Assembly (NCBI GenBank): GCA_947626495.1
Contig: CANQSJ010000001.1
Location: forward strand, 62,001-126,000
Direction of reading: 5' to 3'
Origin: an uncultured Oscillospiraceae bacterium
GTDB taxonomy: Bacteria > Bacillota > Clostridia > Oscillospirales > Oscillospiraceae
Length of the DNA: 64,000 nt
In this document: piece by piece, positions 8,570 through 18,161 of the stretch
Layout: the number at the start of each line of letters is the position of its first letter
Position numbering within the stretch: the first letter of the stretch is position 1
Program-made: the position numbers and the translations under genes
Notes under the pieces: model-generated
Seen by the model: the letters and a program-made list of their open reading frames with translations, nothing else
Databases searched by the model: none
What the model was told of the DNA's origin: nothing

Positions 8570-9832
8570 TCAGGCCGGGTCCGTCATGGCGCCGATGAAG
8601 ATGGGCACGTTGGTCTTCGCGTCCAGGATCATATACACGAACGGCCGGTCCAGGGTGATGGTCTCGTACTGCATGGCCGCCCCGGCCTCCACCTCTACGG
8701 CGGTGGCCGCTCCGGCCTGGGTGCCCTGCTCGTCCACGGCGAGATAGGTCTTGTGCAGCACCTGGCTGACGTACAGCGGCCCCGCGGAGCACGTGCCCAT
8801 GGCGGACAGGTCGGCTTTGGACGGATCGAACAGGTCTCCCATGCCCATGTCCGTCAGGGCCTGGCTCAGCTCCCCGGCGTACTCGGCGGTGAACTTGGGG
8901 ATGGCGGCAAACACAGGCACATCCGCCCGCACCGCGCCCAGCACCCGGCTCAGCCGCTCCCCGGTGAGGCCGGACACATACTCCGCCAGGGACAGCCCCT
9001 CCTCCGGCAGCAGCGCCGCGAAGGCGTAATCCCGCCCCTCGTAGTACTTGACGAATCCCTTGGCCTGCTCGTCCTCCAGATAGGCGAATTCCGTGGAATA
9101 CATCATCTGCACCGGCCGCTCCTCCCGGCTCTCGGTGACGAAGATCCCGTCGTCCACCTGGTCCTCCCGGTAGATATCCTCCCAAGTGCCGTCGAAGCTC
9201 AACGCGTTGACCAGATAGAGCATAGCGCCGGCGGGGATCTCGTCCACGATCCTGTCGATCCGGCCCTTGGTGTTGGCTGCGACAAACGCGTTGATATCCG
9301 CCGCGGTGGAGCCGTCGAAGGGCACGGCGAAGACCCCCGCGCCGTAATAGTCGGCGTTGGCCTGCAAAAAGGCCTCCTCCGGCTCCACGGCCCCCTCCCG
9401 GAGCCAGATGCCGTTGGCCAGGCGCACGCTCCCGCCCTCGCCGTCAGGCAGTCCCTGGGTATAGATATACAGCGCGTCGTTCAGCTCTCCCGCGGCAAAG
9501 CCCAGGACCTGCTCCATCTGCGCCAGGGTGTCCCCCGCCGCACCGTTGGCAGTCATGCCCAGGGCCTCCATCACCGACAGGGGCGAGACCAGGGCGTTGC
9601 CCCCCTCCTCCAGGCAGCCTTGCAGCAGCCGGACGCCAAAGTCCGTCAGCGTCGCCGCCCCCTGCTCCGTGAGGGCCCCGTCGGTCTCGGGCGCGTGGGC
9701 CGCGACACCCTGCATCAGGTCCCGGTTTCCGGACTGGTCCGGCTCCGGGGCCGGCTCCTTCTCCGCCAGGTCCCCGCCGGCGCACCCGGCCAGCAGCGCC
9801 AGCACCAGCGCCAGTGCAAACAAACGCTTCAT
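8570..9832 (-). CDS. Serpin family lipoprotein (serine protease inhibitor)
   Basis: Lipobox LALLAGCAGG; serpin motifs NALVSPLSV, LVNALSFDGTWEDIY, hinge DEQGTQAGAATAVEVE and LDRPFVYMI. Confidence 0.92.
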   Translation of the reverse strand: MKRLFALALVLALLAGCAGGDLAEKEPAPEPDQSGNRDLMQGVAAHAPETDGALTEQGAATLTDFGVRLLQGCLEEGGNALVSPLSVMEALGMTANGAAGDTLAQMEQVLGFAAGELNDALYIYTQGLPDGEGGSVRLANGIWLREGAVEPEEAFLQANADYYGAGVFAVPFDGSTAADINAFVAANTKGRIDRIVDEIPAGAMLYLVNALSFDGTWEDIYREDQVDDGIFVTESREERPVQMMYSTEFAYLEDEQAKGFVKYYEGRDYAFAALLPEEGLSLAEYVSGLTGERLSRVLGAVRADVPVFAAIPKFTAEYAGELSQALTDMGMGDLFDPSKADLSAMGTCSAGPLYVSQVLHKTYLAVDEQGTQAGAATAVEVEAGAAMQYETITLDRPFVYMILDAKTNVPIFIGAMTDPA

Positions 9833-9885
9833 ATCCGCGCCTCCTTGTTTATCAGTCTGCCCCTTATGACGGCAGATCTCCAGAA

Positions 9886-9912
9886 AAGTTCCCGGGCCGG
9901 GCCCGGGAGCTC
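9886..9912 (-). terminator. Terminator hairpin
   Basis: CCCGGGCCGGGCCCGGG stem; rc is followed by a T-rich stretch. Confidence 0.5.
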
Positions 9913-9917
9913 TTCTC

Positions 9918-11135
9918 TTATTGACAGTCCAGCACGATCTTAAACACGCCGGCAGGATTGTCCATGGCCAGGCGCAGGGCCTTTTTGTAGTCGTCCAGGG
10001 GAAAGTGGTGGCTGACGAAGCCGTCCACGGTGTACTTCCCGTCCCGTATCCACTGCTGGGTGAGGTCGAAGGTATACATCCTCTGCCCCTGCCAGGTCTC
10101 CATGCCGTGGGAGTCCACGCCGATCACGGTCAGCTCCTGCCACCACACCGGCGTCTCGTCGTACCGGATGGCGTTCATGTGGTGGCCCAGCTTCACGAAG
10201 GTGCCCCGTGCCCGCAGCAGCCGCACCCCCAGGGTGTTGGACCAGTCCCCGCCGATGCAGTCGTAGGCCCGGTCGAAGCCGCCGAAAAAAAAGCGGTTTT
10301 TCCGGCTCATGCCCTGATAGACGTCGCTGCCGCCGCAGGCGGCGCTGGCCGCCTCCAGCGCATCGCCGGCGAGGATATGGTCCGCCCCCAGCCGCAGGGC
10401 GAAGTCCAGCTTGTCCTTTCGCCGGCTCATGGCCCAGATCTCGCAGTCCGGCTGGATCGCCTTCAGCGCCTGCACGACGGCCAGGCCGATGACGCCGCAG
10501 CCCATGACCACGATCCTCTCCCGCGGCTGGGGCACGCTCATCAGCACCGCGTGCACCGCCACGCTGGCCGGCTCCACCATCACCGCCTGGTCCACGGTGA
10601 GCTCCGGCAGGATCTTATACAGCTGCTGCTGGGGCGCGATGAAGCTGTCGCCCCACCCCGCGCCGGTCCAGGGCAGATCGAACCGGGGCTTAGCCCCGTA
10701 ATTTTCGCAAATGCTGTAGTTGCCGGCGGCGCAGTTGGGGCACCGGGGCAAATCCTTGTTGTCGCACCCGGCCATATAGGCCCGGATGCCCACCCGGTCG
10801 CCCACCTGCACATCCGTGACCGCGCCGCCCACCTCCGTCACCACGCCCACGTTCTCATGGCCCAGGAAGGTTCTGCGGCTGGCGGGGATGGGCTCCAGGG
10901 CGGAGTTGGTGCCGGTGGTGGCCTTGAAAAAACTCACGTCCGTGCCGCACACGCCGCAGGCGATGTTCTGCACCCGCACCCAGTTGTCCGCCGGCAGGGG
11001 CGGATCGGGGATGTCGGCGGCGAACTTCACCGCGTTGATGCCGGTGAACAGCAGTCCCCGGGCGGCCTTGGTCCGGGCCGCCGCCTTGGTGGCCAGGATC
11101 CGGGGGATGTCCTTGTCGAAATAGATGGTCTTCAT
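9918..11135 (-). CDS. Zinc-dependent MDR-type dehydrogenase
   Basis: IACGVCGTDVSFFK, GHENVGVV, CPNCAAGNYSICENYG, VMGCGVIGLAVVQ. Confidence 0.88.
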   Translation of the reverse strand: MKTIYFDKDIPRILATKAAARTKAARGLLFTGINAVKFAADIPDPPLPADNWVRVQNIACGVCGTDVSFFKATTGTNSALEPIPASRRTFLGHENVGVVTEVGGAVTDVQVGDRVGIRAYMAGCDNKDLPRCPNCAAGNYSICENYGAKPRFDLPWTGAGWGDSFIAPQQQLYKILPELTVDQAVMVEPASVAVHAVLMSVPQPRERIVVMGCGVIGLAVVQALKAIQPDCEIWAMSRRKDKLDFALRLGADHILAGDALEAASAACGGSDVYQGMSRKNRFFFGGFDRAYDCIGGDWSNTLGVRLLRARGTFVKLGHHMNAIRYDETPVWWQELTVIGVDSHGMETWQGQRMYTFDLTQQWIRDGKYTVDGFVSHHFPLDDYKKALRLAMDNPAGVFKIVLDCQ

Positions 11136-11165
11136 CGCGCGCCTCCCGCCTGTGTTGTCGGCAAG

Positions 11166-11194
11166 ATTGTACCAAACTTTCCCCGCCCTAGCAA
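11166..11194 (-). promoter_or_regulatory. Predicted promoter (TTGCTA-17-TACAAT)
   Basis: rc -35 TTGCTA (11189-11194), -10 TACAAT (11166-11171), upstream of the dehydrogenase gene. Confidence 0.7.
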
Positions 11195-11205
11195 GAGGCA
11201 TACTT

Positions 11206-12597
11206 TTATTTTTGGATGTATTCCGCCAGGATATCCCCCACATCCCCGTCGGTCCCCGCCTCTACCGCCGCCAGAAAATCCGCCGTGGTGGCCACGCCCA
11301 TCCAGTGGTCATGGCAGTAGTCCTGCAGGATGGAAATGAACGCCTCCCGGCCGACGGCGTCCATCAGCTCCTTCAGGCACATACACCCCCGGTCGTACAC
11401 CCCCCACTGGTACACGGGGTGCTCGTCGGCGGGCAGGTTCACCTTGTCGTCCTTCACCTGCTCCGCGCCGGCGGCGTTGGCGGAGATCTCCCAGCCCGGC
11501 CAGTCGCTCCCCCACGCCCCCAGGCACAGGTTCCCGGCGAACTCCGCGAAGCCCTCGTCCAGCCAGGGCTCTTGGTTCTCGTCGTTGCCCACGGCGCCGT
11601 AAAACCACTGGTGGGCCGTCTCATGGAAGGTGATGTGGGAGCGGGCGGTGGGGTCGGTCTCCAGGTCGAAGTAGACGGTGACGAGGCCGGAGTACTCCAT
11701 ACTCAGGGCGAAGTTGGTGCCCAGGGCGGCGTTGGTGACCACCAGCGTGTCGTGGGGATAGGCGCCGAATAGCCCGCCAAAGTACTCCAAAGCAAACGCC
11801 GCCGCGTCCATCACCTGGTCCATGGCCGCCTCCGTCACACCGGCGGTGCCCGGATCGAAGTAACCCAGCACCCGCACATCCCCCGCCTGCCGCTCCCGGC
11901 GCACATAGTTTTTGCAGGCGATGAGCACCAGGTCCCGCCGGTCCCGGCAGGTATAGCGGTACTCCGTCACGCCGTCCCGGGCCGCCGCGCTCTGCTCGTC
12001 CCCGTTGCAGGCCAGGGTATAGTCCGCCGGCGCCCGGACCGTCACATCGTAGTCCGCCGTATGGGCGTACCGGCCGTCCCCCTCCTCCGGGAGGGGGTCC
12101 GTGTCCCAGCCGTTTTCATCGTACACCGCCAGTTGCAGGTTGAACCCCGGCAGCTGCACATCCCCCGCCGGGGACACGCCGTATTTGCTCTCCAGGTCCG
12201 GGATGATCACCTGGCAGGAAAAACGGATCTCCGCCATCTCCCCCGGCTCCAGGGGCGCGGCCAGGCGCACCCGGTACAGCACCCCCTCCTGGCTGCGCTC
12301 ATAGGCCAGGGGCCGCCCCGCCCCGTCGGTAACGGACGAGACCAGCACATCCCCGTCCTCGGTCTGGAAAAGCCCCTTGTACATATTGGCGTACAGATGA
12401 AACCACAGCTCCGACGCGCTGTCTGAGCCGGTGTTGGTGATCTCCGCCCGCTGGGTATAGACCATGCTCCGATCTGCCGGGTCCAGGTCGGCGTCGATGG
12501 TATACCGCTCTTCAAAGACCAGGTCCCGCTCCCCGCTGCATCCCGCCAGCGCCAGCAGTGCCAGCAGCACAGACAGGACGATCCACCGCCCTCTCAT
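11206..12597 (-). CDS. M1 family metallopeptidase lipoprotein
   Basis: Lipobox LALAGCSG; HETAHQWFYGAVGNDENQEPWLDEGFAEF (HExxH-x18-E); MEYSG motif. Confidence 0.9.
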   Translation of the reverse strand: MRGRWIVLSVLLALLALAGCSGERDLVFEERYTIDADLDPADRSMVYTQRAEITNTGSDSASELWFHLYANMYKGLFQTEDGDVLVSSVTDGAGRPLAYERSQEGVLYRVRLAAPLEPGEMAEIRFSCQVIIPDLESKYGVSPAGDVQLPGFNLQLAVYDENGWDTDPLPEEGDGRYAHTADYDVTVRAPADYTLACNGDEQSAAARDGVTEYRYTCRDRRDLVLIACKNYVRRERQAGDVRVLGYFDPGTAGVTEAAMDQVMDAAAFALEYFGGLFGAYPHDTLVVTNAALGTNFALSMEYSGLVTVYFDLETDPTARSHITFHETAHQWFYGAVGNDENQEPWLDEGFAEFAGNLCLGAWGSDWPGWEISANAAGAEQVKDDKVNLPADEHPVYQWGVYDRGCMCLKELMDAVGREAFISILQDYCHDHWMGVATTADFLAAVEAGTDGDVGDILAEYIQK

Positions 12598-12618
12598 TGT
12601 CATCCCTCCGTTTCGTTG

Positions 12619-12651
12619 TTCTATTGAAATAGAATTTCTATCGCAATAGAA
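12619..12651. promoter_or_regulatory. Two adjacent 16-bp operator-like dyads
   Basis: TTCTATTGAAATAGAA (12619-12634) and TTCTATCGCAATAGAA (12636-12651), centres 17 bp apart. Confidence 0.75.
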
Positions 12652-12687
12652 CAATACCACGTCGTCCCCGTCCTGTCAAGGAAAATG

Positions 12688-12716
12688 TTGCGCTCCTCCA
12701 CCGCCGGTGGTACAAT
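12688..12716 (+). promoter_or_regulatory. Predicted promoter (TTGCGC-17-TACAAT)
   Basis: -35 12688-12693, -10 12711-12716, upstream of the permease at 12762. Confidence 0.7.
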
Positions 12717-12761
12717 ATCCCGGCGCCCGCAAGGCGCAATCTCCTTTTGAGGTAAACGGCT

Positions 12762-13868
12762 ATGGAACGTATCCGCTCCTTTCTCCGGCGGGAGCCGGTG
12801 CTGTGCGTGGCGGCGGCCGCGGCGGCGGTGAGCTGCTTTTTTGTGCCCCCGGACAGGGCTTACCTGGGCTACGTCGACTTTCGGACCCTGGCGCTGCTGT
12901 ACTCGCTGATGGCGGTGGTGTCCGGTCTGGGCAAGGCGGGGCTTTTCCCCGCCATGGCCCATCGCCTGTGCGCCCGGGCGGGCAGCACCCGGGCCATCGG
13001 GCTCATGCTGGTGCTCCTGTGCTTTTTCAGCGCCATGTTTATCACCAACGACGTGGCCCTGCTCACCTTTGTGCCCTTCGCGGTGGTGGTGCTGACCATG
13101 GCCGGCCGGGCCCAGGATCTGATCCGGGTGGCGGTGCTGCAGACGGTGGCCGCCAATCTGGGCAGCGTCCTCACCCCCGTGGGCAACCCCCAGAACCTGT
13201 ATCTCTATTCCTATTACGGGATGTCCGCCGGGGCGTTTTTCTCCGCCACGGCGCCGGTATGGCTGGCCTCCCTGGCGCTCGTCTGCCTGGGATGTCTGAC
13301 CCTGCCCCGGGCGGAGATCCGCCCCCAGCTGGGCGAGGAGCCGGCCCTGGACAGAAAGCTGCTGCTCCTTCACGGGCTGCTGTTCGCCCTGTGTCTGGCC
13401 ACGGTGGCGCGGCTGCTGCCCTGGCCGGCCATGCTGGGCGGCGTGGTTGCCGCGCTGGCCCTGTTCGACCGGGACACCCTGGGACGGGCGGATTTCATGC
13501 TGCTCATCACCTTTGTGGCCTTCTTCATCTTCGCGGGGAACCTGGCCCGGATCGACGCGGTGGACGCGCTGCTGCGCCGGCTCCTGGCGGGGCGGGAATA
13601 CCTGGTCGGCGTGCTGACGAGCCAGGTGATCAGCAACGTGCCGGCGGCGCTGCTGCTGTCCGGCTTCACCGACAACGCCCGCGCCCTGCTGCTGGGGGTG
13701 AACGTGGGCGGTCTGGGCACCCCCATCGCCAGTCTGGCCAGCCTCATCGGCCTGAAGCTCTACTCCCGCTCGGAGGGAGCCCGGCCCGGCCGGTTTTTGG
13801 CGGAGTTCACCGTGGTGAATCTGGCGCTGCTGCTTTTGCTGTCCGCCCTGGTGTGGGCCATGGGCTGA
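12762..13868 (+). CDS. Ion transporter superfamily permease (SLC13/ArsB-like)
   Basis: Multispanning; ITNDVALLTFVPFAV and NLGSVLTPVGNPQNLYLY motifs typical of ArsB/NhaD/CitM-type permeases. Confidence 0.85.
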   Translation: MERIRSFLRREPVLCVAAAAAAVSCFFVPPDRAYLGYVDFRTLALLYSLMAVVSGLGKAGLFPAMAHRLCARAGSTRAIGLMLVLLCFFSAMFITNDVALLTFVPFAVVVLTMAGRAQDLIRVAVLQTVAANLGSVLTPVGNPQNLYLYSYYGMSAGAFFSATAPVWLASLALVCLGCLTLPRAEIRPQLGEEPALDRKLLLLHGLLFALCLATVARLLPWPAMLGGVVAALALFDRDTLGRADFMLLITFVAFFIFAGNLARIDAVDALLRRLLAGREYLVGVLTSQVISNVPAALLLSGFTDNARALLLGVNVGGLGTPIASLASLIGLKLYSRSEGARPGRFLAEFTVVNLALLLLLSALVWAMG

Positions 13869-13880
13869 CCGCCAGACAGA

Positions 13881-13916
13881 AAAAAGACCTGCCCCGACGA
13901 GGGGCAGGTCTTTTTT
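13881..13916. terminator. Bidirectional terminator
   Basis: AAAAAGACCTGCCCC-GACG-AGGGGCAGGTCTTTTTT between convergent genes. Confidence 0.85.
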
Positions 13917-13928
13917 GTTGCTGCGCGC

Positions 13929-15479
13929 TCACTTGGCGCTGATCTGAGCGTACAGGTCCACGGCGGTCTGGTGGGCCTGCTTGGCCATCTCCATGCTGGC
14001 CGCGGTCACGGTGTCCGCCAGCTCATCCATATCCTCGGCGTTGGCCGCGGCGGCCGTGATTTCCGCCCAGTCGGCGTAGATGTCCGCCTGCAGCTGCGCG
14101 TAGGCGTCCTTCACGGTCTGCTGCTGGCTCTCGTCCACGTACAGCACATAGTTGCTCACCACGTTGAAGGACCAGTACATGCTGTCCGCCCAGTCGGCGG
14201 GCTGGACGGTGAAGCCCTCTTTGTACTTCCAGTCGGTGTCAGGATAATAGGGCGCGCTGCCGTCCGGCTCCTCGGTGACGAACTCGGCCTCGCCCAGCGT
14301 GACCTGGTAGGGCGCATAGGTGTCCTTGGTCAGCACGGGATAGTAGGGCACGAACACGGTATAGGCGCCGTCGTCCATGGCCACCCACTCCACCGTGTCG
14401 ATCTCCGGCGCGGCGTCGGCGTCCAGCTGGAACACATGGATGTCCAGGTTGGCGTCCCGGGCTACCCTCTCCACGTCGTAGTAGTCGATCACGTCCTGCA
14501 GCGTGAAGACCCGGTCGGCCTCGATGTTGGTGTACAGGGGCACGATCTGGCCGTCCTTGACGTTGGACAGGCAGAAGTCCTCGTATTCCAGATCGTCCAC
14601 CGTGTACCCATACCCGGCGTTCACGTAGTTCAGGCAGTTGGGCATACGCCAATCCATATAGTCCTCGCTGTAGCTGGCCCGGTAGTTGATCTGATTTTCC
14701 GCCTCGTCGCCCACGAAGGTGCCGGCGTCCTTGGCCACCTGGATCAGGTCCGGGGTGGCGATGACGTTCTCATCGTCCAGGTCGATCAGGCCGAACAGGC
14801 TCATATTGGGGTTGACCAGAATGAGGTCGCTGGGCAGCTTCATGGCGATGTACTGGGTGCCGGTGCAGTTTTCGATGTACCAGACCTCGCTCTCGTCGCC
14901 GATCATGATGGAGGAGCCGCCGGCCATGCCGTACTCGTCATAAATGCCCATCAGGATGTCCAGGCCGTCCTTGGCGCTGTCCGCCTGGCTGAGCACCACG
15001 GTGACGATCTCCGCCTCCTCGATGCCTGCGTCCGTATAGGGGTCGGCATCGTAGATCTCGTCGTTGGGGTAGATGCTCACCGTGGCGGTCATGCTCACGC
15101 CCATCTCGTTGGTGCCGCCGGCCTCGTACGGGGTGTGCTCATGGGTCGGATCGATCTCCTCCGAATTGCAGTCGGGGCACTCGCCGCCCAGGTTGTCGTC
15201 CCTAAAGGCGGTGTAGGCGTAGCTGTCCTTCTCGAAGGTGTACTCAAAGCCGTAGCAGCCGGTGTACGCGTCGCCGGCCTTGTGGTTGCCGGCGGGGCTG
15301 ACATAGAAGACCTTGTTGTAGCTGTTGGCCAGATCCTCGCTGCGGGCGAAGTAGGCGTCTCCGTCCTCGGTCAGGTCGGAGCCCACATAGATGGACGTGC
15401 AGGCAAAGGCGCTGACGGACAGGCTCGTCACCAGCATCAGCGCGATGACGACAGCCGCAAGTTTTTTCATCATTTTCAT
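13929..15479 (-). CDS. C69 family dipeptidase, secreted
   Basis: Signal peptide ending ...SVSAFA-CTSIYVGSDLTEDGDAYFARSEDL (nucleophile Cys after processing); GGTNEMGVSMTAT. Confidence 0.9.
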   Translation of the reverse strand: MKMMKKLAAVVIALMLVTSLSVSAFACTSIYVGSDLTEDGDAYFARSEDLANSYNKVFYVSPAGNHKAGDAYTGCYGFEYTFEKDSYAYTAFRDDNLGGECPDCNSEEIDPTHEHTPYEAGGTNEMGVSMTATVSIYPNDEIYDADPYTDAGIEEAEIVTVVLSQADSAKDGLDILMGIYDEYGMAGGSSIMIGDESEVWYIENCTGTQYIAMKLPSDLILVNPNMSLFGLIDLDDENVIATPDLIQVAKDAGTFVGDEAENQINYRASYSEDYMDWRMPNCLNYVNAGYGYTVDDLEYEDFCLSNVKDGQIVPLYTNIEADRVFTLQDVIDYYDVERVARDANLDIHVFQLDADAAPEIDTVEWVAMDDGAYTVFVPYYPVLTKDTYAPYQVTLGEAEFVTEEPDGSAPYYPDTDWKYKEGFTVQPADWADSMYWSFNVVSNYVLYVDESQQQTVKDAYAQLQADIYADWAEITAAAANAEDMDELADTVTAASMEMAKQAHQTAVDLYAQISAK

Positions 15480-15669
15480 GTCTCTTCCTCGCTTTCTTCC
15501 GCGGGTGCGTTCCTCCCGACGGAAAGGATGGTTTGATTATATTCCGCATAAACGAGGAATACAAGATGAAAATTCAATAAAATTCATCATAACTGCATTA
15601 ATATTCACATCAAATCCCACAAAAACCGGGTTCTGTGGCTCGAAATATGCAGTATATTTTGATTTGTAT

Positions 15670-16134
15670 TCATTTTATGGTCAGCGTCACGCTTCCCGTA
15701 AAGTCCTCGCAGACCAGGTTGAAGTAGTTGCTGCCCGGGGCCAGATACACCGTCTCGTCGCAGCTCGCCTCCCCCGCCGTATCCGCCAGGACCACGGCGG
15801 TGTCATAGCCGCAGTTCCACTCCAGCCGGGCGGAGCCGTCGCCCTCCAGGGCGCAGGTCACGGTCACATGCTCCCCCTCCCGGCGCTCCAGGGCCGTGCC
15901 GCCGAAGGGGCACTCCTCGCCGGTGAAGCCGTCGTACCGGGCCGTATAGGTGCCCGTGTATTTGTCCTCGCCGAAGGTCCGTTCCCCCTGCAGGGTCAGG
16001 GAGGTGTCCAGCCCCACGTTCCCCGCCAGGGACACCACCGTCCCGTAAGCGTCCAGTATCTGGTCCTTGCTGCAGCCGGGCAGGAGCAGCCCCGCCAGCA
16101 GGAGCAGGATGAAGATCGCCGCCGTTATGCGCAT
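15670..16134 (-). CDS. Hypothetical lipoprotein downstream of BceAB-like genes
   Basis: MRITAAIFILLLLAGLLLPGCSKDQ lipobox. Confidence 0.7.
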   Translation of the reverse strand: MRITAAIFILLLLAGLLLPGCSKDQILDAYGTVVSLAGNVGLDTSLTLQGERTFGEDKYTGTYTARYDGFTGEECPFGGTALERREGEHVTVTCALEGDGSARLEWNCGYDTAVVLADTAGEASCDETVYLAPGSNYFNLVCEDFTGSVTLTIK

Positions 16135-16151
16135 GGTTTTCCCTCCTCCTC

Positions 16152-18161
16152 TCATACGCTCACCATCCGGTAATAGGTCCGCGCCGTCAGGCTGTACACC
16201 ACCGCGTACAGCGCCGCGAACACCCCGAAGGTGCCCAGCACGCACCAGATGTAGAGATTCGTGCTCATCAGGTTAAACAGCGCCATCACCCGGTTGAGGA
16301 TGGGGAAGGCGAAGGCGGTGTGCACCCCCGCCGTCACCAGGGGCAGGAAGAACACGATGAGCACCTGCTCATGGATGGTGCGCTTCACTTCCTGGCGGCT
16401 CATGCCCACCTTCTGCATGATCTGAAACCGCTCCCTGTCGTCCCGACCCTCGCTCATCTGCTTGTAGTAGATGATGAGGATGGCCGCCATGGTGAACAGC
16501 AACCCCAGGAACATTCCCAGGAAGAAGAGGCTGCCGTACAGGCTCACGAAGTCCTGCCGCTCCCAGGCCCGGCACTCATAGGTGCCCGCCAGGTCCACGG
16601 ACTCGTCCTCCGACGCCTTGTTCCAGGCATCCCGGATGGCAAGCCGGGCGTTCAGGGCCGTCTCGTCGTCATGGCCGGGCACGTCGAAGCCGTAGAACCG
16701 GCTCATATAGTATCGCCCCTGGTGCTGCTCGTACGACTTGACGCCAAACCCGCTTGCCAGGGCTGCGTCGACCCGCTCCAGCTCCTCCCTGTCCGATACC
16801 ACGATGTACCAGGTGCTGGTCAGGTTGGCGGTCAGGTTGCCGTACTTCACCATGGGCTCCACCTGCGCTTTGACGGTATAGGTCTTGCCCAGCAGCGTCA
16901 GCGTGTCCTCGGCATAGTCCGTCCGCTCCACCTTGAGCAGTATCTCGTCCGGGCCCAGGGTCATGCTCTGGCCGGTGCAGCGGTTGTAATCGGCCAGACA
17001 GACCACCATCACGTCCGCCAGGGAGGACTCCGTGTCCAGCGTATAGTCCCGGGTCACATCCAGCCCGCCGGGCACGCTGTAGGCGGCGCAGGTCACATAG
17101 CTGTACTCCGTCTCGTTTTCCGGCACGATGCCCGCGTCCGCCACGGCCTTTTTGCACAGCTCTATGGTGGCCTCGTCGCTGCGGGAGATGTTCATGTCGT
17201 AGGGATAGCGCTCATGAAGAGCCCTCTCCATGCCCAGCATGAGACAGCTTGTGCCGGACACCATCACCAGCACCATGGTGCTGAGGATGCAGATGTTGGC
17301 CAGGCCCACGGCGTTTTGCTTCATCCGGTACATCATGCCGGAGACGGCGGTGAAGTGCCGGGTCTTATAGTAATAGCGCTTATTCTTCTTCAAAAGCTTC
17401 AAGAGCGCCACGCTGCCGGCGGTGAAGAGCAGATAGGTGCCGATGATCACCAGCACCACCGCCACGAAAAACAGGAAGATGGCCTGGAGCACGTCTGTGG
17501 TGGTGACGGCGATATAATACCCCGCCCCCAGGCACCCGGCGCCCACGAGGGCCAGCAGCCACTTGGCCTTGGGCTCCCGCTCCCCGGCGTGCTCGGCCTG
17601 CAAAAGCTCCACCGGCCGGGCCACATATACCTGCCGGATGCTGTACAGGAAGATCAGCAGAAAGATGCCGCCGAACAGCGCCGCCGTGACAGCCACCACC
17701 CAGAGGCTCACGAAAAAGCCCATGGGCGCGGCCACGCCCAGGATCTTCGCCACGATCAGCAGCAGCAGCTTGTCCAGCGCCACGCCCAGCAGCAGGCCCA
17801 GACCTATGCTTATAAGCGCCACATACAGCGTCTCAAAGGCGATCACCCCGGCCAGGTGCTTTTTCTCCAATCCCAGCACGTTGAAAAGGCCGAACTCACG
17901 CTTGCGCCGCTTGATGAGGAAGCTGTTGGTGTAAAACAGGAAGATCACCGCGAACAGCCCCACCACGACCATGCCGTAGCGGATGACGATCTGGATGGTG
18001 GTGGCCCCGGTCATGGACTGCAGCCCCGGATCGACGGCCAGGGACGAGATGATGTAGAACATGCACACCGTCAGCACCGCCGCCAGGATGAAGGGGCCGT
18101 AGGAGCGACCGTTTTTCCGCAGGTTCTGCCGGGCCAGGCGGGAGAGGAACTTACTGTTCAT
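16152..18161 (-). CDS. ABC transporter permease, FtsX-like (BceB-type)
   Basis: 669 aa; N-terminal RLARQNLRKNGRSYGPFILAAVLTVCMFYI; large extracellular domain in the middle; linked to a BceA-like ATPase and two-component system. Confidence 0.9.
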   Translation of the reverse strand: MNSKFLSRLARQNLRKNGRSYGPFILAAVLTVCMFYIISSLAVDPGLQSMTGATTIQIVIRYGMVVVGLFAVIFLFYTNSFLIKRRKREFGLFNVLGLEKKHLAGVIAFETLYVALISIGLGLLLGVALDKLLLLIVAKILGVAAPMGFFVSLWVVAVTAALFGGIFLLIFLYSIRQVYVARPVELLQAEHAGEREPKAKWLLALVGAGCLGAGYYIAVTTTDVLQAIFLFFVAVVLVIIGTYLLFTAGSVALLKLLKKNKRYYYKTRHFTAVSGMMYRMKQNAVGLANICILSTMVLVMVSGTSCLMLGMERALHERYPYDMNISRSDEATIELCKKAVADAGIVPENETEYSYVTCAAYSVPGGLDVTRDYTLDTESSLADVMVVCLADYNRCTGQSMTLGPDEILLKVERTDYAEDTLTLLGKTYTVKAQVEPMVKYGNLTANLTSTWYIVVSDREELERVDAALASGFGVKSYEQHQGRYYMSRFYGFDVPGHDDETALNARLAIRDAWNKASEDESVDLAGTYECRAWERQDFVSLYGSLFFLGMFLGLLFTMAAILIIYYKQMSEGRDDRERFQIMQKVGMSRQEVKRTIHEQVLIVFFLPLVTAGVHTAFAFPILNRVMALFNLMSTNLYIWCVLGTFGVFAALYAVVYSLTARTYYRMVSV

